From NCBI RefSeq assembly GCF_009765375.1, contig NZ_VTOK01000012.1:86816-150815 (forward strand): a DNA stretch of 64,000 nt, given 5' to 3'. Position numbers and translations under genes: made by a program. This DNA comes from Alteribacillus sp. YIM 98480. GTDB taxonomy: Bacteria > Bacillota > Bacilli > Bacillales > Marinococcaceae. The stretch's first letter is position 1; each line of letters opens with the position of its first letter. Under the pieces are notes generated by a model. It was not told the DNA's origin. It searched no databases and saw only the letters and a list, made by a program, of their open reading frames with translations. Positions 54,792-64,000 of the stretch are shown here, one piece after another.

Positions 54792-55261
54792 CAGCACCAC
54801 TCCTTTAATCGTTTTCCTCACCCGTGTCTTACCGAATAGAAAAACAAGCTTCTTAGCCGTTTCCTATTTGGTATCAAGTATAATAAAATATTAGGAGTTC
54901 TGCCACGCCTTTTCCGTTTATCAAAAGAAAGCATTTACTTTCCATTTTTCAGACGCCTTCTACTGAACATGCATCATAAAAGGACTTTCACTCTATTAGA
55001 GGTCTTGTCAATTTTTCCCACAATAATTTCCCATAACTTTAAATTACAATTTTTTCTTCTTCTACGTCTAACTTTTGCAATCTTAATTGTTCTTTGTAAA
55101 CTAGTTGTCCATAAATTAGGTTTTAAGATTTTAGCATAAAAATTAGTTCAATTAATTTCCATTATTTTTTTAAAAATTGAAGGGTTTCTTTTTTCTTTGG
55201 AGAAATTTATCACTGTCAACAAATATACTATCTTATTTATTTCTTTTTTTGGGGGCGGATA
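54792..55261. other. Divergent control region between pgcA and glgB
   Basis: About 470 bp, very AT-rich, with no supported gene. It should hold the promoters for pgcA and the glg operon. A sigma-E-like promoter match lies at 55202-55231. No palindrome that looks like an operator was noticed. Confidence 0.6.
55202..55231 (+). promoter_or_regulatory. Tentative sigma-E promoter of the glg operon
   Basis: GAAATTT (55202-55208), 15-bp spacer and TATACTAT (55224-55231) lie 30 bp before glgB. The match to the mother-cell sigma-E pattern (GMATATT, 14-15 bp, CATACAHT) is partial. The B. subtilis glg operon is sigma-E dependent, which makes the site worth noting. Confidence 0.3.
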
Positions 55262-57163
55262 ATGGAAATTTACCAATTTTTTGAAGATGATATTTATTTA
55301 TTTCACCAAGGCACGCTGTTTCATAGTCATCATCTTCTTGGAGCTCATCCATTCAAGCTGGACGGGAAGTATGGCTACCGTTTTACAGTGTGGGCTCCAC
55401 ATGCTCAAAAAGTGAGTGTTGCAGGGGAATTCAATTGCTGGAATGGATCTGAACATCCTTTAAAAAAAGTAAATCAGGAAGGATTATGGGCAGGTTTTAT
55501 TCCTGACATAAAAAATGGAACTGCTTACAAATATGAAATTTTAACAGCTGAAGGATCAAAAATTCTTAAATCAGATCCTTATGGCTTTCAAGCAGAAGTC
55601 CGTCCTGCTACCGCATCTATTACTTACAGCCATAACGATTTTCAATGGACAGATGATAAATGGCAGAAAAACCAAAAGCATTATAATGCTTATCATTCTC
55701 CTCTTCTTATTTATGAACTTCATGCAGGCACTTGGAAAAAAAAGAAAGACGGCAGCTTTTATTCCTACAAAGAGTTAGCCGATCTTTTGGTGCCATATGT
55801 AAAAGAACTTGGTTATACCCATATTGAACTTCTCCCGCTTTCTGAGCATCCTTTTGATGGGTCTTGGGGTTATCAAATCACAGGCTATTTTTCTATCACC
55901 AGCAGGTATGGCAATCCAGACGATTTTAAATATTTCGTCAATACTTGCCACGAAAATAACATAGGAGTAATTATGGATTGGGTACCCGGACATTTTTGCA
56001 AAGATGACCATGGACTAAGGTTATTTGATGGAAAACCTTTGTACGAATACCATGATCAGCGAAAAGCAGAAAAAACCTCATGGGGAACATTGACATTTGA
56101 TTTCGGCCGTCCAGAAGTCCAAAGTTTTTTAATTTCCAACGCGATCTTCTGGTTTGAAGAATTTCATGTGGACGGACTGCGTATAGATGCTGTAGCCAGT
56201 ATGCTGTATTTAAATTTTGATAAGCACAATGGTGAAGAACCCGTCTTTAATTCTTACGGCGGTGAGGAAAACCTTGAAGCAATTGCATTGTTTAAAAAGT
56301 TAAATGAAACTGTTTTTTATTACTACCCTCACGCTCTCATGATGGCAGAAGAAAGTTCAGAATGGCCGCTTGTGAGCGCACCAGTCCACGATGGCGGTTT
56401 AGGGTTTAATTTTAAATGGAACATGGGGTGGATGAACGATATCCTCAAATACATGGAAATGGATCCAATTAACCGCAAGCATCACCACGAATTACTTACC
56501 TTTTCATTAATGTATACTTACTCAGAAAATTATCTTCTCCCTTTTTCTCATGATGAGGTTGTACATGGGAAAAAGTCTCTTTTACAGAAAATGCCCGGAG
56601 ACCAATGGCAGCAGTTTGCACAGCTGCGTTTATTATTAGGATACATGATGACACACCCTGGAAAAAAACTTATGTTTATGGGCAGCGAAATAGCTCAGTA
56701 TGACGAATGGAAGGACAAAGAAGAACTTGATTGGGTGCTTCTTCAATTCCCCCTTCACGAGCAAATGCAGTACTATGTAAAAGTATTAAATCATTTTTAT
56801 AAAGAATATCCTTGTTTATATAAAAAAGATTATGACCCTGAAGGTTTTACTTGGATTGATGCTGACAACAGCAGCCAAAGTATACTCGCTTTTATGCGTC
56901 AAGGGATGACAAAGGAAGATTTCCTTATTGTAGTATGCAATTTCACCCCTGTCGTTCGTTATGATTTTAAGGTTGGGGTAACCAAACCCGGTTCCTATGT
57001 GGAAATTTTCAACTCGGACGACAGTAAATTTGGAGGGTCTGGACAGCTAAATGAGGAGGTAATGTTTTCTACACCAATCCCATGGCATAATCAAGCCCAA
57101 TCAATACAACTAAAAATTCCACCTTTTGCTATTAGTATTTTAAGAAAAGTGAAAAAAGAATGA
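55262..57163 (+). CDS. glgB: 1,4-alpha-glucan branching enzyme
   Basis: Introduces alpha-1,6 branches into glycogen. The 633-aa GH13 protein has an N-terminal CBM48 domain ([20 protein letters not shown]), the catalytic barrel with [37 protein letters not shown] (nucleophile Asp), [11 protein letters not shown] (acid Glu) and [12 protein letters not shown], and a C-terminal beta domain. GGGGGCGG precedes the ATG. First gene of the glgBCDAP operon, as in B. subtilis. Confidence 0.97.
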   Translation: MEIYQFFEDDIYLFHQGTLFHSHHLLGAHPFKLDGKYGYRFTVWAPHAQKVSVAGEFNCWNGSEHPLKKVNQEGLWAGFIPDIKNGTAYKYEILTAEGSKILKSDPYGFQAEVRPATASITYSHNDFQWTDDKWQKNQKHYNAYHSPLLIYELHAGTWKKKKDGSFYSYKELADLLVPYVKELGYTHIELLPLSEHPFDGSWGYQITGYFSITSRYGNPDDFKYFVNTCHENNIGVIMDWVPGHFCKDDHGLRLFDGKPLYEYHDQRKAEKTSWGTLTFDFGRPEVQSFLISNAIFWFEEFHVDGLRIDAVASMLYLNFDKHNGEEPVFNSYGGEENLEAIALFKKLNETVFYYYPHALMMAEESSEWPLVSAPVHDGGLGFNFKWNMGWMNDILKYMEMDPINRKHHHELLTFSLMYTYSENYLLPFSHDEVVHGKKSLLQKMPGDQWQQFAQLRLLLGYMMTHPGKKLMFMGSEIAQYDEWKDKEELDWVLLQFPLHEQMQYYVKVLNHFYKEYPCLYKKDYDPEGFTWIDADNSSQSILAFMRQGMTKEDFLIVVCNFTPVVRYDFKVGVTKPGSYVEIFNSDDSKFGGSGQLNEEVMFSTPIPWHNQAQSIQLKIPPFAISILRKVKKE

Positions 57164-57182
57164 AATAAGAGGAGGCGCATAC

Positions 57183-58337
57183 ATGAAAAAAGAATGTGTT
57201 GGCATGCTTTTAGCCGGTGGAGAAGGAAAAAGACTTGGTCTATTGACAAAAGATATGGCAAAGCCTGGAGTCTATTTTGGCGGCAAATACCGGATTATTG
57301 ATTTCACCTTAAGCAATTGTGCGAATTCTGGAATTGATACAGTGGGCGTCTTAACGCAGTATGCCCCTCTTGCTCTTAATAGGCATCTGGGTATAGGACA
57401 GCCATGGGATATGGATCGAAGCGATGGGGGTACTAGTATTTTACCGCCTTACCGAGTAAAGGATGGCGGGGACTGGTATTGTGGTACCGCAGATGCTATA
57501 TTTCAAAATTTACATTTCCTAGATCAGTATAATCCAGAATTTGTACTCGTTATTTCAGGTGATCACATATATAAAATGAACTATTCAGCTATGCTTGATT
57601 TTCACAAAGAAACAGGAGCCGAAGCTTCTATTTCAGTTATTGAAGTACCATGGGAAGAAACTTCACGTTTTGGTATTATGAACACGAATAATCATTTAGC
57701 AATTACGGATTTCGAAGAAAAACCAGCCATTGCCAAAAACAACTTAGCTTCGATGGGAATATATATCTTTAACTGGTCTGTTCTAAGACAATACTTAATC
57801 CAGGACGCATCTAACCCTGCTTCAAGTCATGATTTTGGAAAGGATATTATCCCTGCAATGCTCGAGGATAATCGTAAACTTTTCGCTTTTCCATACCGCG
57901 GCTATTGGAAAGATGTCGGTACCATTCAAAGCTATTGGGAAGCTAATATGGATTTGTTAGACGATGACTCTTGCCTTCGCCTTGATGATCCTCATTGGCG
58001 CATATACACGGTAAATCCAAATCAACCCCCTCATTATATTGGTCCTGAAGCAACCGTAAGAGGTTCTCTCATTAATGAAGGATGCCAAGTGTTCGGGAAT
58101 ATTAAGCGTTCTATTTTATTTTACGGTGTGGAAACAAAAATGGGATCATGCATAACCGATTCTGTTATTATGCCAAAAGTGAAAGTAGGTAAGGATGTTA
58201 TATTAGAGCGAGCGATTGTAAAAGAAGATACCATCTTACCGGATGGATGTGTAATAAAGCCAGAAGCGGATGAAAAATTAATAGTAATAGATAAGGAAAC
58301 TTCCTTTGAAAATTTTACTTATGTTAAACAGCTTTAA
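57183..58337 (+). CDS. glgC: Glucose-1-phosphate adenylyltransferase catalytic subunit
   Basis: Makes ADP-glucose from glucose 1-phosphate and ATP, the committed step of glycogen synthesis. The 384-aa protein has the pyrophosphorylase loop [53 protein letters not shown] and a left-handed beta-helix tail. The active-site residues are retained. AAGAGGAGG lies before the ATG, 19 bp after glgB. Confidence 0.97.
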   Translation: MKKECVGMLLAGGEGKRLGLLTKDMAKPGVYFGGKYRIIDFTLSNCANSGIDTVGVLTQYAPLALNRHLGIGQPWDMDRSDGGTSILPPYRVKDGGDWYCGTADAIFQNLHFLDQYNPEFVLVISGDHIYKMNYSAMLDFHKETGAEASISVIEVPWEETSRFGIMNTNNHLAITDFEEKPAIAKNNLASMGIYIFNWSVLRQYLIQDASNPASSHDFGKDIIPAMLEDNRKLFAFPYRGYWKDVGTIQSYWEANMDLLDDDSCLRLDDPHWRIYTVNPNQPPHYIGPEATVRGSLINEGCQVFGNIKRSILFYGVETKMGSCITDSVIMPKVKVGKDVILERAIVKEDTILPDGCVIKPEADEKLIVIDKETSFENFTYVKQL

Positions 58338-58355
58338 TTTAGGAAGGGGACAAAT

Positions 58356-59462
58356 ATGACTGGAATGATGGGAGTAGTCAATCTTGATGCCGAATATGAT
58401 TTTTTACAAGAATTAACTTATTTCAGGTGCGGTGCCGCTGTACCTTTTGCAGGACGCTACCGATTAATTGACTTTACACTTTCTAACATGTCCAATGCAG
58501 GCATTCAAGAAATAGCTGTGTTTACAAGAAACAAATACCGATCGCTTATGGACCACTTGGGGACTGGAGCGGAATGGGACCTTGATCGAAAAAGAGGCGG
58601 ATTATTTATTTTACCCCCAGACTGGAACGATCCTAGTGATGTATCTAAAGGAGATCTTCAACATTATCATAACAATCGGGATTTCTTTTCACGTGGCAAC
58701 CCTCAGTATATTTGCATAAGCGGAAGCCAATTTATAAGTAATATTTCCGTTCGTGAAGCTTTTCGCCATCATTTGCAAACAGAAGCAGATGTGACTTTAA
58801 TTACAAAAACATTTCCTGTGTTAGAAAATGAACATAACCACTGTTTAAAAGTTGAACATGATGAACAAGGCTGGGTGAGTGCTTTTACAAATGACAAAAT
58901 CAACCCTGCCGTATTTTCAGGTATGTATATAATTGGAAAAAAATTATTTTTAGACTTAGTAGAAGAATGCATTTCACGAGGAAAAACAAGCCTTTTTCAA
59001 GATGGCATCAAAGACAATCTCTCAAGACTGCATGTGCAGACATATCATCATTCTGGTTATTCATCGGTCATTAATTCTTTAGAAAGCTACTATAAACACA
59101 ACATGAGACTTTTAGATTCTGAAAACTATCGAAAACTGTTTTTTACCGATCAATTGATATATACCAAAGTAAAAGATGAACCTCCGGCAAAATACAACAG
59201 CCACATCGAAGTTAAAAACTCCTTAATTGCTAATGGATGTGTGATAAAAGGCGAGGTAGAAAACAGCATTCTATTTCGGGGAGTAAAAGTAGATAGTGGG
59301 GCTTCTATAAAAAATTCAATTATTATGCAACGCTGTCATATTGAAGAAGGAGCAGTACTAGAAGATGTCATTATCGATAAAGACGTTAGGGTTTCGAAAA
59401 ATCGAACACTTATTGGTGCAAAAGAACAACCTTATGCTATCGCTAAGAGATCATCTATTTAA
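58356..59462 (+). CDS. glgD: Glucose-1-phosphate adenylyltransferase regulatory subunit
   Basis: Paralogue of GlgC with a regulatory role. The 368-aa protein keeps the fold (RYRLIDFTLSNMSNAG, VFTRNKYRSLMDHLG) but replaces the AGGxGxRL nucleotide loop by MMGVVNLDAEYDFLQELTYF. This loss of catalytic residues is typical of GlgD. It forms a hetero-tetramer with GlgC in bacilli. 18 bp after glgC, GGAAGGGG before the ATG. Confidence 0.96.
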   Translation: MTGMMGVVNLDAEYDFLQELTYFRCGAAVPFAGRYRLIDFTLSNMSNAGIQEIAVFTRNKYRSLMDHLGTGAEWDLDRKRGGLFILPPDWNDPSDVSKGDLQHYHNNRDFFSRGNPQYICISGSQFISNISVREAFRHHLQTEADVTLITKTFPVLENEHNHCLKVEHDEQGWVSAFTNDKINPAVFSGMYIIGKKLFLDLVEECISRGKTSLFQDGIKDNLSRLHVQTYHHSGYSSVINSLESYYKHNMRLLDSENYRKLFFTDQLIYTKVKDEPPAKYNSHIEVKNSLIANGCVIKGEVENSILFRGVKVDSGASIKNSIIMQRCHIEEGAVLEDVIIDKDVRVSKNRTLIGAKEQPYAIAKRSSI

Positions 59463-59482
59463 TCGTTGAAGAGGAGAGAGCT

Positions 59483-60889
59483 ATGTTGAACATCTTATTT
59501 ACTGCCTCTGAATGCACTCCCTTTATAAAAACCGGAGGGCTGGCCGATGTGATCGGTTCTTTACCGGCTGCACTGAAAAATGAACAACATTGTAATATCA
59601 ATGTTATACTGCCTTTCTATGAAGATATAAAACTTAACCAATCAGAAACAGACCTTGTTGCGTCGTTTAATGTTCCTGTTGGCTGGCGCAATCAAGAAGC
59701 TTCTCTGCATAAACTTTCTCATAACAACATCACTTATTACTTTATCAAAAATTCCTACTATTTCGGCAGAAAAGGAACCTATGGGTATTTCGATGACGGG
59801 GAACGGTTTGTTTTTTTTAGTCGAGCAGTCATCGAATCACTGCCATTTCTTTCTTTTACCCCAGATATTATTCATAGTCACGACTGGCAGACTGGTTTAG
59901 TTCCTGCCTTTTTGAAAATCTTGCAGCCTATTACTGGAGTTAAATGTGTGTTTACTATCCATAATATTCAATACCAGGGTATTATGCCTGCTAATATGTT
60001 CAATGAGCTGCTAAATATCGGATCTGAGCATATGTTCGGAATGGAATGGGATGGATTGCTAAATTGCATGAAAGCTGGAATTTATCACGCAGACCTTTTA
60101 ACTACAGTAAGCCCTTCTTATGCCAAAGAAATACAGTACAGTTATTATGGAGAGGGTCTTGATCCTCTCCTGCGTAAACGCCAGGAAAATCTGTATGGAG
60201 TAGTAAATGGAATAGACACTTCTGAATTTAATCCCAAAACAGATACAAGCTTATATAAAAACTACTACCATTCTTCAGACGACAAAAAAGAAAATAAAAA
60301 AGCTTTGCAGAAAGAAGCTAATCTGCCTGTTTCATCGGAAACTCCTGTGATAGGGATTATTTCAAGACTTGTTGAACAAAAAGGGCTTTCTCTTGTCACC
60401 TGTATGCTTCATGAAATATTACAAGAAGATGTGCAGCTTATTATTTTAGGCACTGGAGATAACTCTATTGAAGATACTTTATTAGAGGCAGCACATACAC
60501 ATAAAGAACAAATTGTTTTTTATAATTTTTTTAATGAAGCACTCGCACGAAGGATTTATGCTGGTTCTGACTTTTTTCTAATGCCTTCGAGATTTGAACC
60601 TTGCGGGCTTGGTCAATTAATTGCTTTACGATACGAAACAGCGCCAATAGTTCGTGAAACAGGAGGACTGCGCGACACTGTTGTTCCTTTTAATGAATAT
60701 ACGAAAGAAGGAAACGGTTTTTCATTTACAAATTACAATGCCCACGATATGTTTCATGCGATCCAATATGCATTAAACACATATCATACTCCAGAACTTT
60801 GGGATAACATCTTAAATAACATTTATGCCTCCTCTATCAGCTGGCATCAATCTGCAAAAAAATACCTTTCCATGTATGAAGAGCTTTGA
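59483..60889 (+). CDS. glgA: Glycogen synthase (ADP-glucose)
   Basis: Extends alpha-1,4-glucan using ADP-glucose. The 468-aa GT5 protein has the N-terminal KTGGLADVIGSLPAAL motif, SHDWQTGLVPAFL, TIHNIQYQG, and the C-terminal E-x7-E motif region PSRFEPCGLGQLIALRYE and ETGGLRDTV. GAGGAGAGAG precedes the ATG. It follows glgD after 20 bp. Confidence 0.97.
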   Translation: MLNILFTASECTPFIKTGGLADVIGSLPAALKNEQHCNINVILPFYEDIKLNQSETDLVASFNVPVGWRNQEASLHKLSHNNITYYFIKNSYYFGRKGTYGYFDDGERFVFFSRAVIESLPFLSFTPDIIHSHDWQTGLVPAFLKILQPITGVKCVFTIHNIQYQGIMPANMFNELLNIGSEHMFGMEWDGLLNCMKAGIYHADLLTTVSPSYAKEIQYSYYGEGLDPLLRKRQENLYGVVNGIDTSEFNPKTDTSLYKNYYHSSDDKKENKKALQKEANLPVSSETPVIGIISRLVEQKGLSLVTCMLHEILQEDVQLIILGTGDNSIEDTLLEAAHTHKEQIVFYNFFNEALARRIYAGSDFFLMPSRFEPCGLGQLIALRYETAPIVRETGGLRDTVVPFNEYTKEGNGFSFTNYNAHDMFHAIQYALNTYHTPELWDNILNNIYASSISWHQSAKKYLSMYEEL

Positions 60890-60920
60890 TTTTTTAAATG
60901 CACGAAGAGGGAGTGGATTT

Positions 60921-63353
60921 ATGAAAGAAAAAGAGATACAAGAAGCCATAAACAGCCATCTAGAAACAAAACTAGGCATATCTGTTAAAGATGCATCAAA
61001 TAAAGAAATATTTATTGCTTTAAGCTGTGCTTTAACCGAAAAAATAAATCTAGATTGGAAATTAACGCAGGAATTTTATGATAAAAATAACGAAAAGCAA
61101 GTATATTATTTTTCCATGGAATTTCTACTTGGAAAGCTGATGAAAGTACACCTATTAAATCTTCAAATGTTAGAGCCGGCAAAAAAAGCAGTAAAAAAGC
61201 TTGGTTTTACTTTGGATGAGGTGCTGGCTTGTGAACACGATGCCGGACTTGGTAACGGAGGGCTGGGGAGGCTGGCAGCTTGTTTTTTAGATTCTATGGC
61301 TTCCTTGCAAATCCCCGGTCATGGATGCGGTATACGTTACAAATACGGCTTGTTTGAACAAAGGCTGATTAACCGAAACCAAGTAGAATTACCAGATTAT
61401 TGGCTTAAAGATGATTATGTATGGGAACATAGAAAACCAGATGAAAGCGTGGAAGTGAAGTTTGGCGGCACAATTAACATGAAAGAAGAAAACGGACGAC
61501 TCCAGTTTTATCACAACAACGCGGAAACAGTTAGGGCTGTGCCGTTTGATGTACCGATTACTGGATATAACAATCAAACTGTTAATACACTTAGATTATG
61601 GAGCGCCGAATCATCAATAGACGCAGCAGCTTATTCTCAAAATGAACTTCCACAATATAACGATTATCTAGAATATAAACGTTCCATTGAACAAATATCT
61701 GAGTTTCTTTATCCTGATGATTCTCATTTTGAAGGAAAAAAGCTTCGATTGAAACAGCAATACTTTCTCGTATCTGCAGGACTTCAAAGTATTATTCGCT
61801 CATTTAAAACAAAGTATAATCAATCGTTATCAGAGTTTTCGAGCAAAGTGGCTATTCAAATCAATGACACTCATCCTAGTTTGGTAGTTCCCGAATTAAT
61901 GAGATTGTTAATGGATGAAGAGGAGATGGGCTGGGAACAAGCTTGGTCTATTACGACTCAAACGGTGGCATATACGAACCACACCACCCTTAGTGAAGCA
62001 CTAGAGACTTGGCCAGTGGACTTGTTTTCTGCACTGCTGCCAAGAATTTACATGATTGTGGAAGAAATAAACGAAAGGTTTTGCCAAAGTATTTGGTTTG
62101 ACCACAAACAATTTAGAAATGAAATCCCTGAACTTGCAATCATCAGTTACGGGCAGATAAAAATGGCTCATTTGGCAATTGTTGGGAGCCACAGTGTAAA
62201 CGGTGTTGCCAAAATCCATACTAATATTTTAAAAAATAAAGAAATGAAACATTTTTATCGACTGTATCCAGCAAAATTTAATAACAAAACAAATGGTATT
62301 ACCCATAGAAGATGGCTGCTGCAAATAAATCCTGAACTTTCCCGTTTAATTACGTCCGCCATCGGAAATCAATGGAAGGAACGTCCTAAAGATTTAATTA
62401 AGCTTATACGCTATGCAGAAGATCCTTCCTTTCAGTTAAAAGCAAAAGAAGTAAAAACGTATAATAAACAAAGGCTTGCCCGTATCATCAAAGCTCAAAC
62501 TGGATTAATCGTTGATGACCAGTCTATTTTCGATGTTCATATCAAGCGATTGCACGGCTACAAACGTCAGCTGCTAAATATATTTCATATTGTTTACTTG
62601 TACAATACCCTAAAAGAAAACCCAGATCTTGATATTATTCCACGTACTTTTATTTTTGGAGCAAAGGCTGCTCCGGGCTATTATTTCGCCAAACAAGTTA
62701 TTCGTTTCATCCTTTCAGCTGCTGATATCATTAATAATGACGATACAATTCAAAATAAACTAAAGGTCGTATTTTTAGAAAACTATAATATAACACTAGC
62801 CGAAAAAATAATTCCTGCCGCTGATGTTAGTGAGCAGATCTCCACTGCCAGTAAAGAAGCATCTGGCACAGGCAACATGAAGATGATGATGAACGGAGCA
62901 CTTACACTCGGGACTCTAGATGGGGCTAACATTGAAATAAAAGATATGGTTGGCGAAAACAATATATTTACATTTGGACTCACTGCAGACGAAGTCCTTC
63001 ATTTTTATCACCATGGCGGCTATAATGCCCAAGACTTATACCAAACAGATGAACGTTTACAATCCATTTTAAATCAATTACACGACGGTTTTTTTGGTAA
63101 TGATGAAAAAGACTTTAAAGATATTTACTATAATTTACTTTCTCATAATGATGAATTTTTTGTTTTAAAAGATTTCAATAGTTACGAAGAAACACAAGAA
63201 TTTGTCGACCAAACATATCGTAATCAACAAAAATGGATGAAAATGAGTATCACGAATGTTGCACATTCAGGAAAATTTTCCAGCGATCGGACGATTCATG
63301 AATACGCTTCTGAAATATGGAAGGTTTCTAAATCCCCTGTTTTTTCTCGTTAA
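60921..63353 (+). CDS. glgP: Glycogen phosphorylase
   Basis: Releases glucose 1-phosphate from glycogen, for PgcA. The 810-aa protein has YYFSMEFLLGKLM near the start, the glycine-rich LGNGGLGRLAACFLDS, AIQINDTHPSLVVPELMRLL, KRLHGYKRQLLN, and the PLP lysine in SGTGNMKMMMNGALTLGT. I use ATG at 60921 (GAGGGAGTGG upstream); the longer frame overlaps the end of glgA. Last gene of the operon, 32 bp after glgA. Confidence 0.97.
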   Translation: MKEKEIQEAINSHLETKLGISVKDASNKEIFIALSCALTEKINLDWKLTQEFYDKNNEKQVYYFSMEFLLGKLMKVHLLNLQMLEPAKKAVKKLGFTLDEVLACEHDAGLGNGGLGRLAACFLDSMASLQIPGHGCGIRYKYGLFEQRLINRNQVELPDYWLKDDYVWEHRKPDESVEVKFGGTINMKEENGRLQFYHNNAETVRAVPFDVPITGYNNQTVNTLRLWSAESSIDAAAYSQNELPQYNDYLEYKRSIEQISEFLYPDDSHFEGKKLRLKQQYFLVSAGLQSIIRSFKTKYNQSLSEFSSKVAIQINDTHPSLVVPELMRLLMDEEEMGWEQAWSITTQTVAYTNHTTLSEALETWPVDLFSALLPRIYMIVEEINERFCQSIWFDHKQFRNEIPELAIISYGQIKMAHLAIVGSHSVNGVAKIHTNILKNKEMKHFYRLYPAKFNNKTNGITHRRWLLQINPELSRLITSAIGNQWKERPKDLIKLIRYAEDPSFQLKAKEVKTYNKQRLARIIKAQTGLIVDDQSIFDVHIKRLHGYKRQLLNIFHIVYLYNTLKENPDLDIIPRTFIFGAKAAPGYYFAKQVIRFILSAADIINNDDTIQNKLKVVFLENYNITLAEKIIPAADVSEQISTASKEASGTGNMKMMMNGALTLGTLDGANIEIKDMVGENNIFTFGLTADEVLHFYHHGGYNAQDLYQTDERLQSILNQLHDGFFGNDEKDFKDIYYNLLSHNDEFFVLKDFNSYEETQEFVDQTYRNQQKWMKMSITNVAHSGKFSSDRTIHEYASEIWKVSKSPVFSR

Positions 63354-63379
63354 AGATAACTAACACTAAAGATAAGGAC

Positions 63380-63397
63380 AAAGGAGCAGCTCCCTTT
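63380..63397 (+). terminator. Weak hairpin after glgP
   Basis: AAAGGAG and CTCCCTTT pair around CAG with one bulge; there is no clear T-run. The strong hairpin of the insertion sequence at 63476 may terminate instead. Confidence 0.3.
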
Positions 63398-63475
63398 ATA
63401 CTCTCACCTATAGAATTTTTTATATATGCTGACAGTGTTACCTAGTACAGAGGCTGGGACAAAACCCAGTAATTA

Positions 63476-63520
63476 AAAAGAGTGGTCCTCGCCAATACGT
63501 TGGTGGGGACCACTCTTTTT
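63476..63520 (+). terminator. Strong hairpin inside the insertion-sequence left end
   Basis: AAAAAGAGTGGTCC pairs perfectly with GGACCACTCTTTTT. It would stop transcripts from glgP reading into the transposase gene, as is common at insertion-sequence ends. Confidence 0.8.
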
Positions 63521-63608
63521 AATAAAATGCTAAAATAAAGTACGTAAAAAGGATACCTTCTGATAAAGTTAAAGTAACGACACAAAAACAGTATCGGAGG
63601 TATCCCTT

Positions 63609-64000
63609 ATGTTTAAACATTATACCATGAATCAAGTCATTTTGCCGTTAGATTTAGAAATAAAACTTCAAGAAAATGATATAGCTTATGCCGTCAACGA
63701 TGTTGTGGAAACGATTCCAGATGAAGCATTCGCTGGCCTTTTACGTGAAACAGGCTGTCCGGCTTACCATCCGCGAATGATGATGAAGGTGATTTTGTGC
63801 GCTTATACGCAATCCGTTTTCTCTGGTAGAAAGATCGAAGGATTACTCAAAGATAGTGTTCGAATGATGTGGTTAGCTCAAGGATATGAACCAAGTTATC
63901 GTACCATCAATCGTTTCGGTGTACATCCACATGTCAAAGAGCTCCTGCGTCAGTGCTTTGTCCAATTTCGTTGTCAGCTTGTTGAGGAAAAATTAATGGA
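63609..64000 (+). CDS. IS1182-family transposase, N-terminal part (3' end outside window)
   Basis: The frame starts at the ATG at 63609 and stays open to the window edge (about 130 codons). The product begins MFKHYTMNQVILPLDLEIKL and includes AFAGLLRETGCPAYHPRMMM, KVILCAYTQSVFSGRKIE and EPSYRTINRFG, all typical of the DUF772-type N-terminal domain of IS1182 transposases. GGAGG lies 9 nt upstream. The catalytic DDE domain is beyond the window, so its integrity is unknown. Confidence 0.9.
   Translation, partial: MFKHYTMNQVILPLDLEIKLQENDIAYAVNDVVETIPDEAFAGLLRETGCPAYHPRMMMKVILCAYTQSVFSGRKIEGLLKDSVRMMWLAQGYEPSYRTINRFGVHPHVKELLRQCFVQFRCQLVEEKLM

Larger units (their letters stand above)
63450..64000 (+). 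mobile_element. Left part of an IS1182-type insertion sequence
   Basis: The element seems to start near 63450 with GAGGCTGGGACAAAACCC, which resembles the ends of IS1182-family elements as I remember them. A large hairpin and the transposase gene follow. The right end lies outside the window, so neither the inverted repeat pair nor a target duplication can be checked. It is located about 100 bp downstream of glgP. Confidence 0.75.

Overview
The window looks like chromosomal DNA of an aerobic, endospore-forming Bacillaceae, probably one of the halophilic or alkaliphilic genera outside the Bacillus subtilis group. It is AT-rich with Gram-positive ribosome binding sites. Gene order follows the B. 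subtilis hem/ecs/yha/yhe segment, with sporulation genes throughout (an alpha/beta SASP, two YjcZ-type miniproteins, YhaL, SpoVR, a leucine-catabolism cluster and a glycogen operon). I saw no tRNA, rRNA or CRISPR array.

Layout. 1-4.3 kb: hemH (cut by the window edge), hemE and pbpF. 4.4-7.1 kb: the cell-envelope stress system liaF-liaS-liaR. 7.4-9.4 kb: ccdA and the amidohydrolase yhaA. 9.5-15.5 kb: ecsC-ecsB-ecsA, a Cys-rich PCYCGC lipoprotein, an acyl-CoA synthetase and hit. 15.7-21.5 kb: serC, yhaH, hpr, two small membrane-protein families, two unlisted YjcZ-type genes, prsA and yhaL. 21.5-27.8 kb: a CssRS-type secretion-stress two-component system, then the SbcC/SbcD-like pair yhaN-yhaO. 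28-30.3 kb: a tandem-repeat protein, a broken yidC paralogue preceded by a second decayed frame, and a lytic transglycosylase. 30.4-36 kb: yhzC, hemZ, yhaX, yheA, yheB, yheE, a small unknown gene and an SASP gene. 36.2-42.5 kb: the leucine/isovalerate catabolic operon yngJ-(broken yngI)-yngH-yngHB-yngG-yngF-yngE with a cre-like operator. 42.6-47.1 kb: two short unknown genes, a lemA homologue, a LOG-family gene, ampS and pdxK. 47.1-50 kb: a polar amino-acid ABC transporter whose binding-protein gene is separated from its permease by repeat-rich DNA. 50.1-54.8 kb: spoVR, acylphosphatase, an arylamine N-acetyltransferase and pgcA. 55.3-63.4 kb: glgB-glgC-glgD-glgA-glgP. From 63.45 kb: the left end of an IS1182-type element, cut by the window end.

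How the genes work together. Protein export and envelope quality control are heavily represented: prsA, ecsAB, cssRS, liaFSR, pbpF, hpr and the remains of a yidC paralogue. Divergent pgcA and glgBCDAP link glucose 6-phosphate to glycogen synthesis and breakdown. The yng cluster would convert isovaleryl-CoA to acetyl-CoA and acetoacetate, but its acyl-CoA ligase gene is a remnant. hemE, hemH and hemZ serve haem synthesis.

The main unexplained material is non-coding or decayed: two interspersed repeat families, an 80-bp palindrome-ended element at 48.9 kb, several perfect palindromes at possible control points, and pseudogenes. I found no clearly new multi-gene system. The best candidates for new biology are the tandem-repeat protein at 28.0-28.6 kb and the repeat families.
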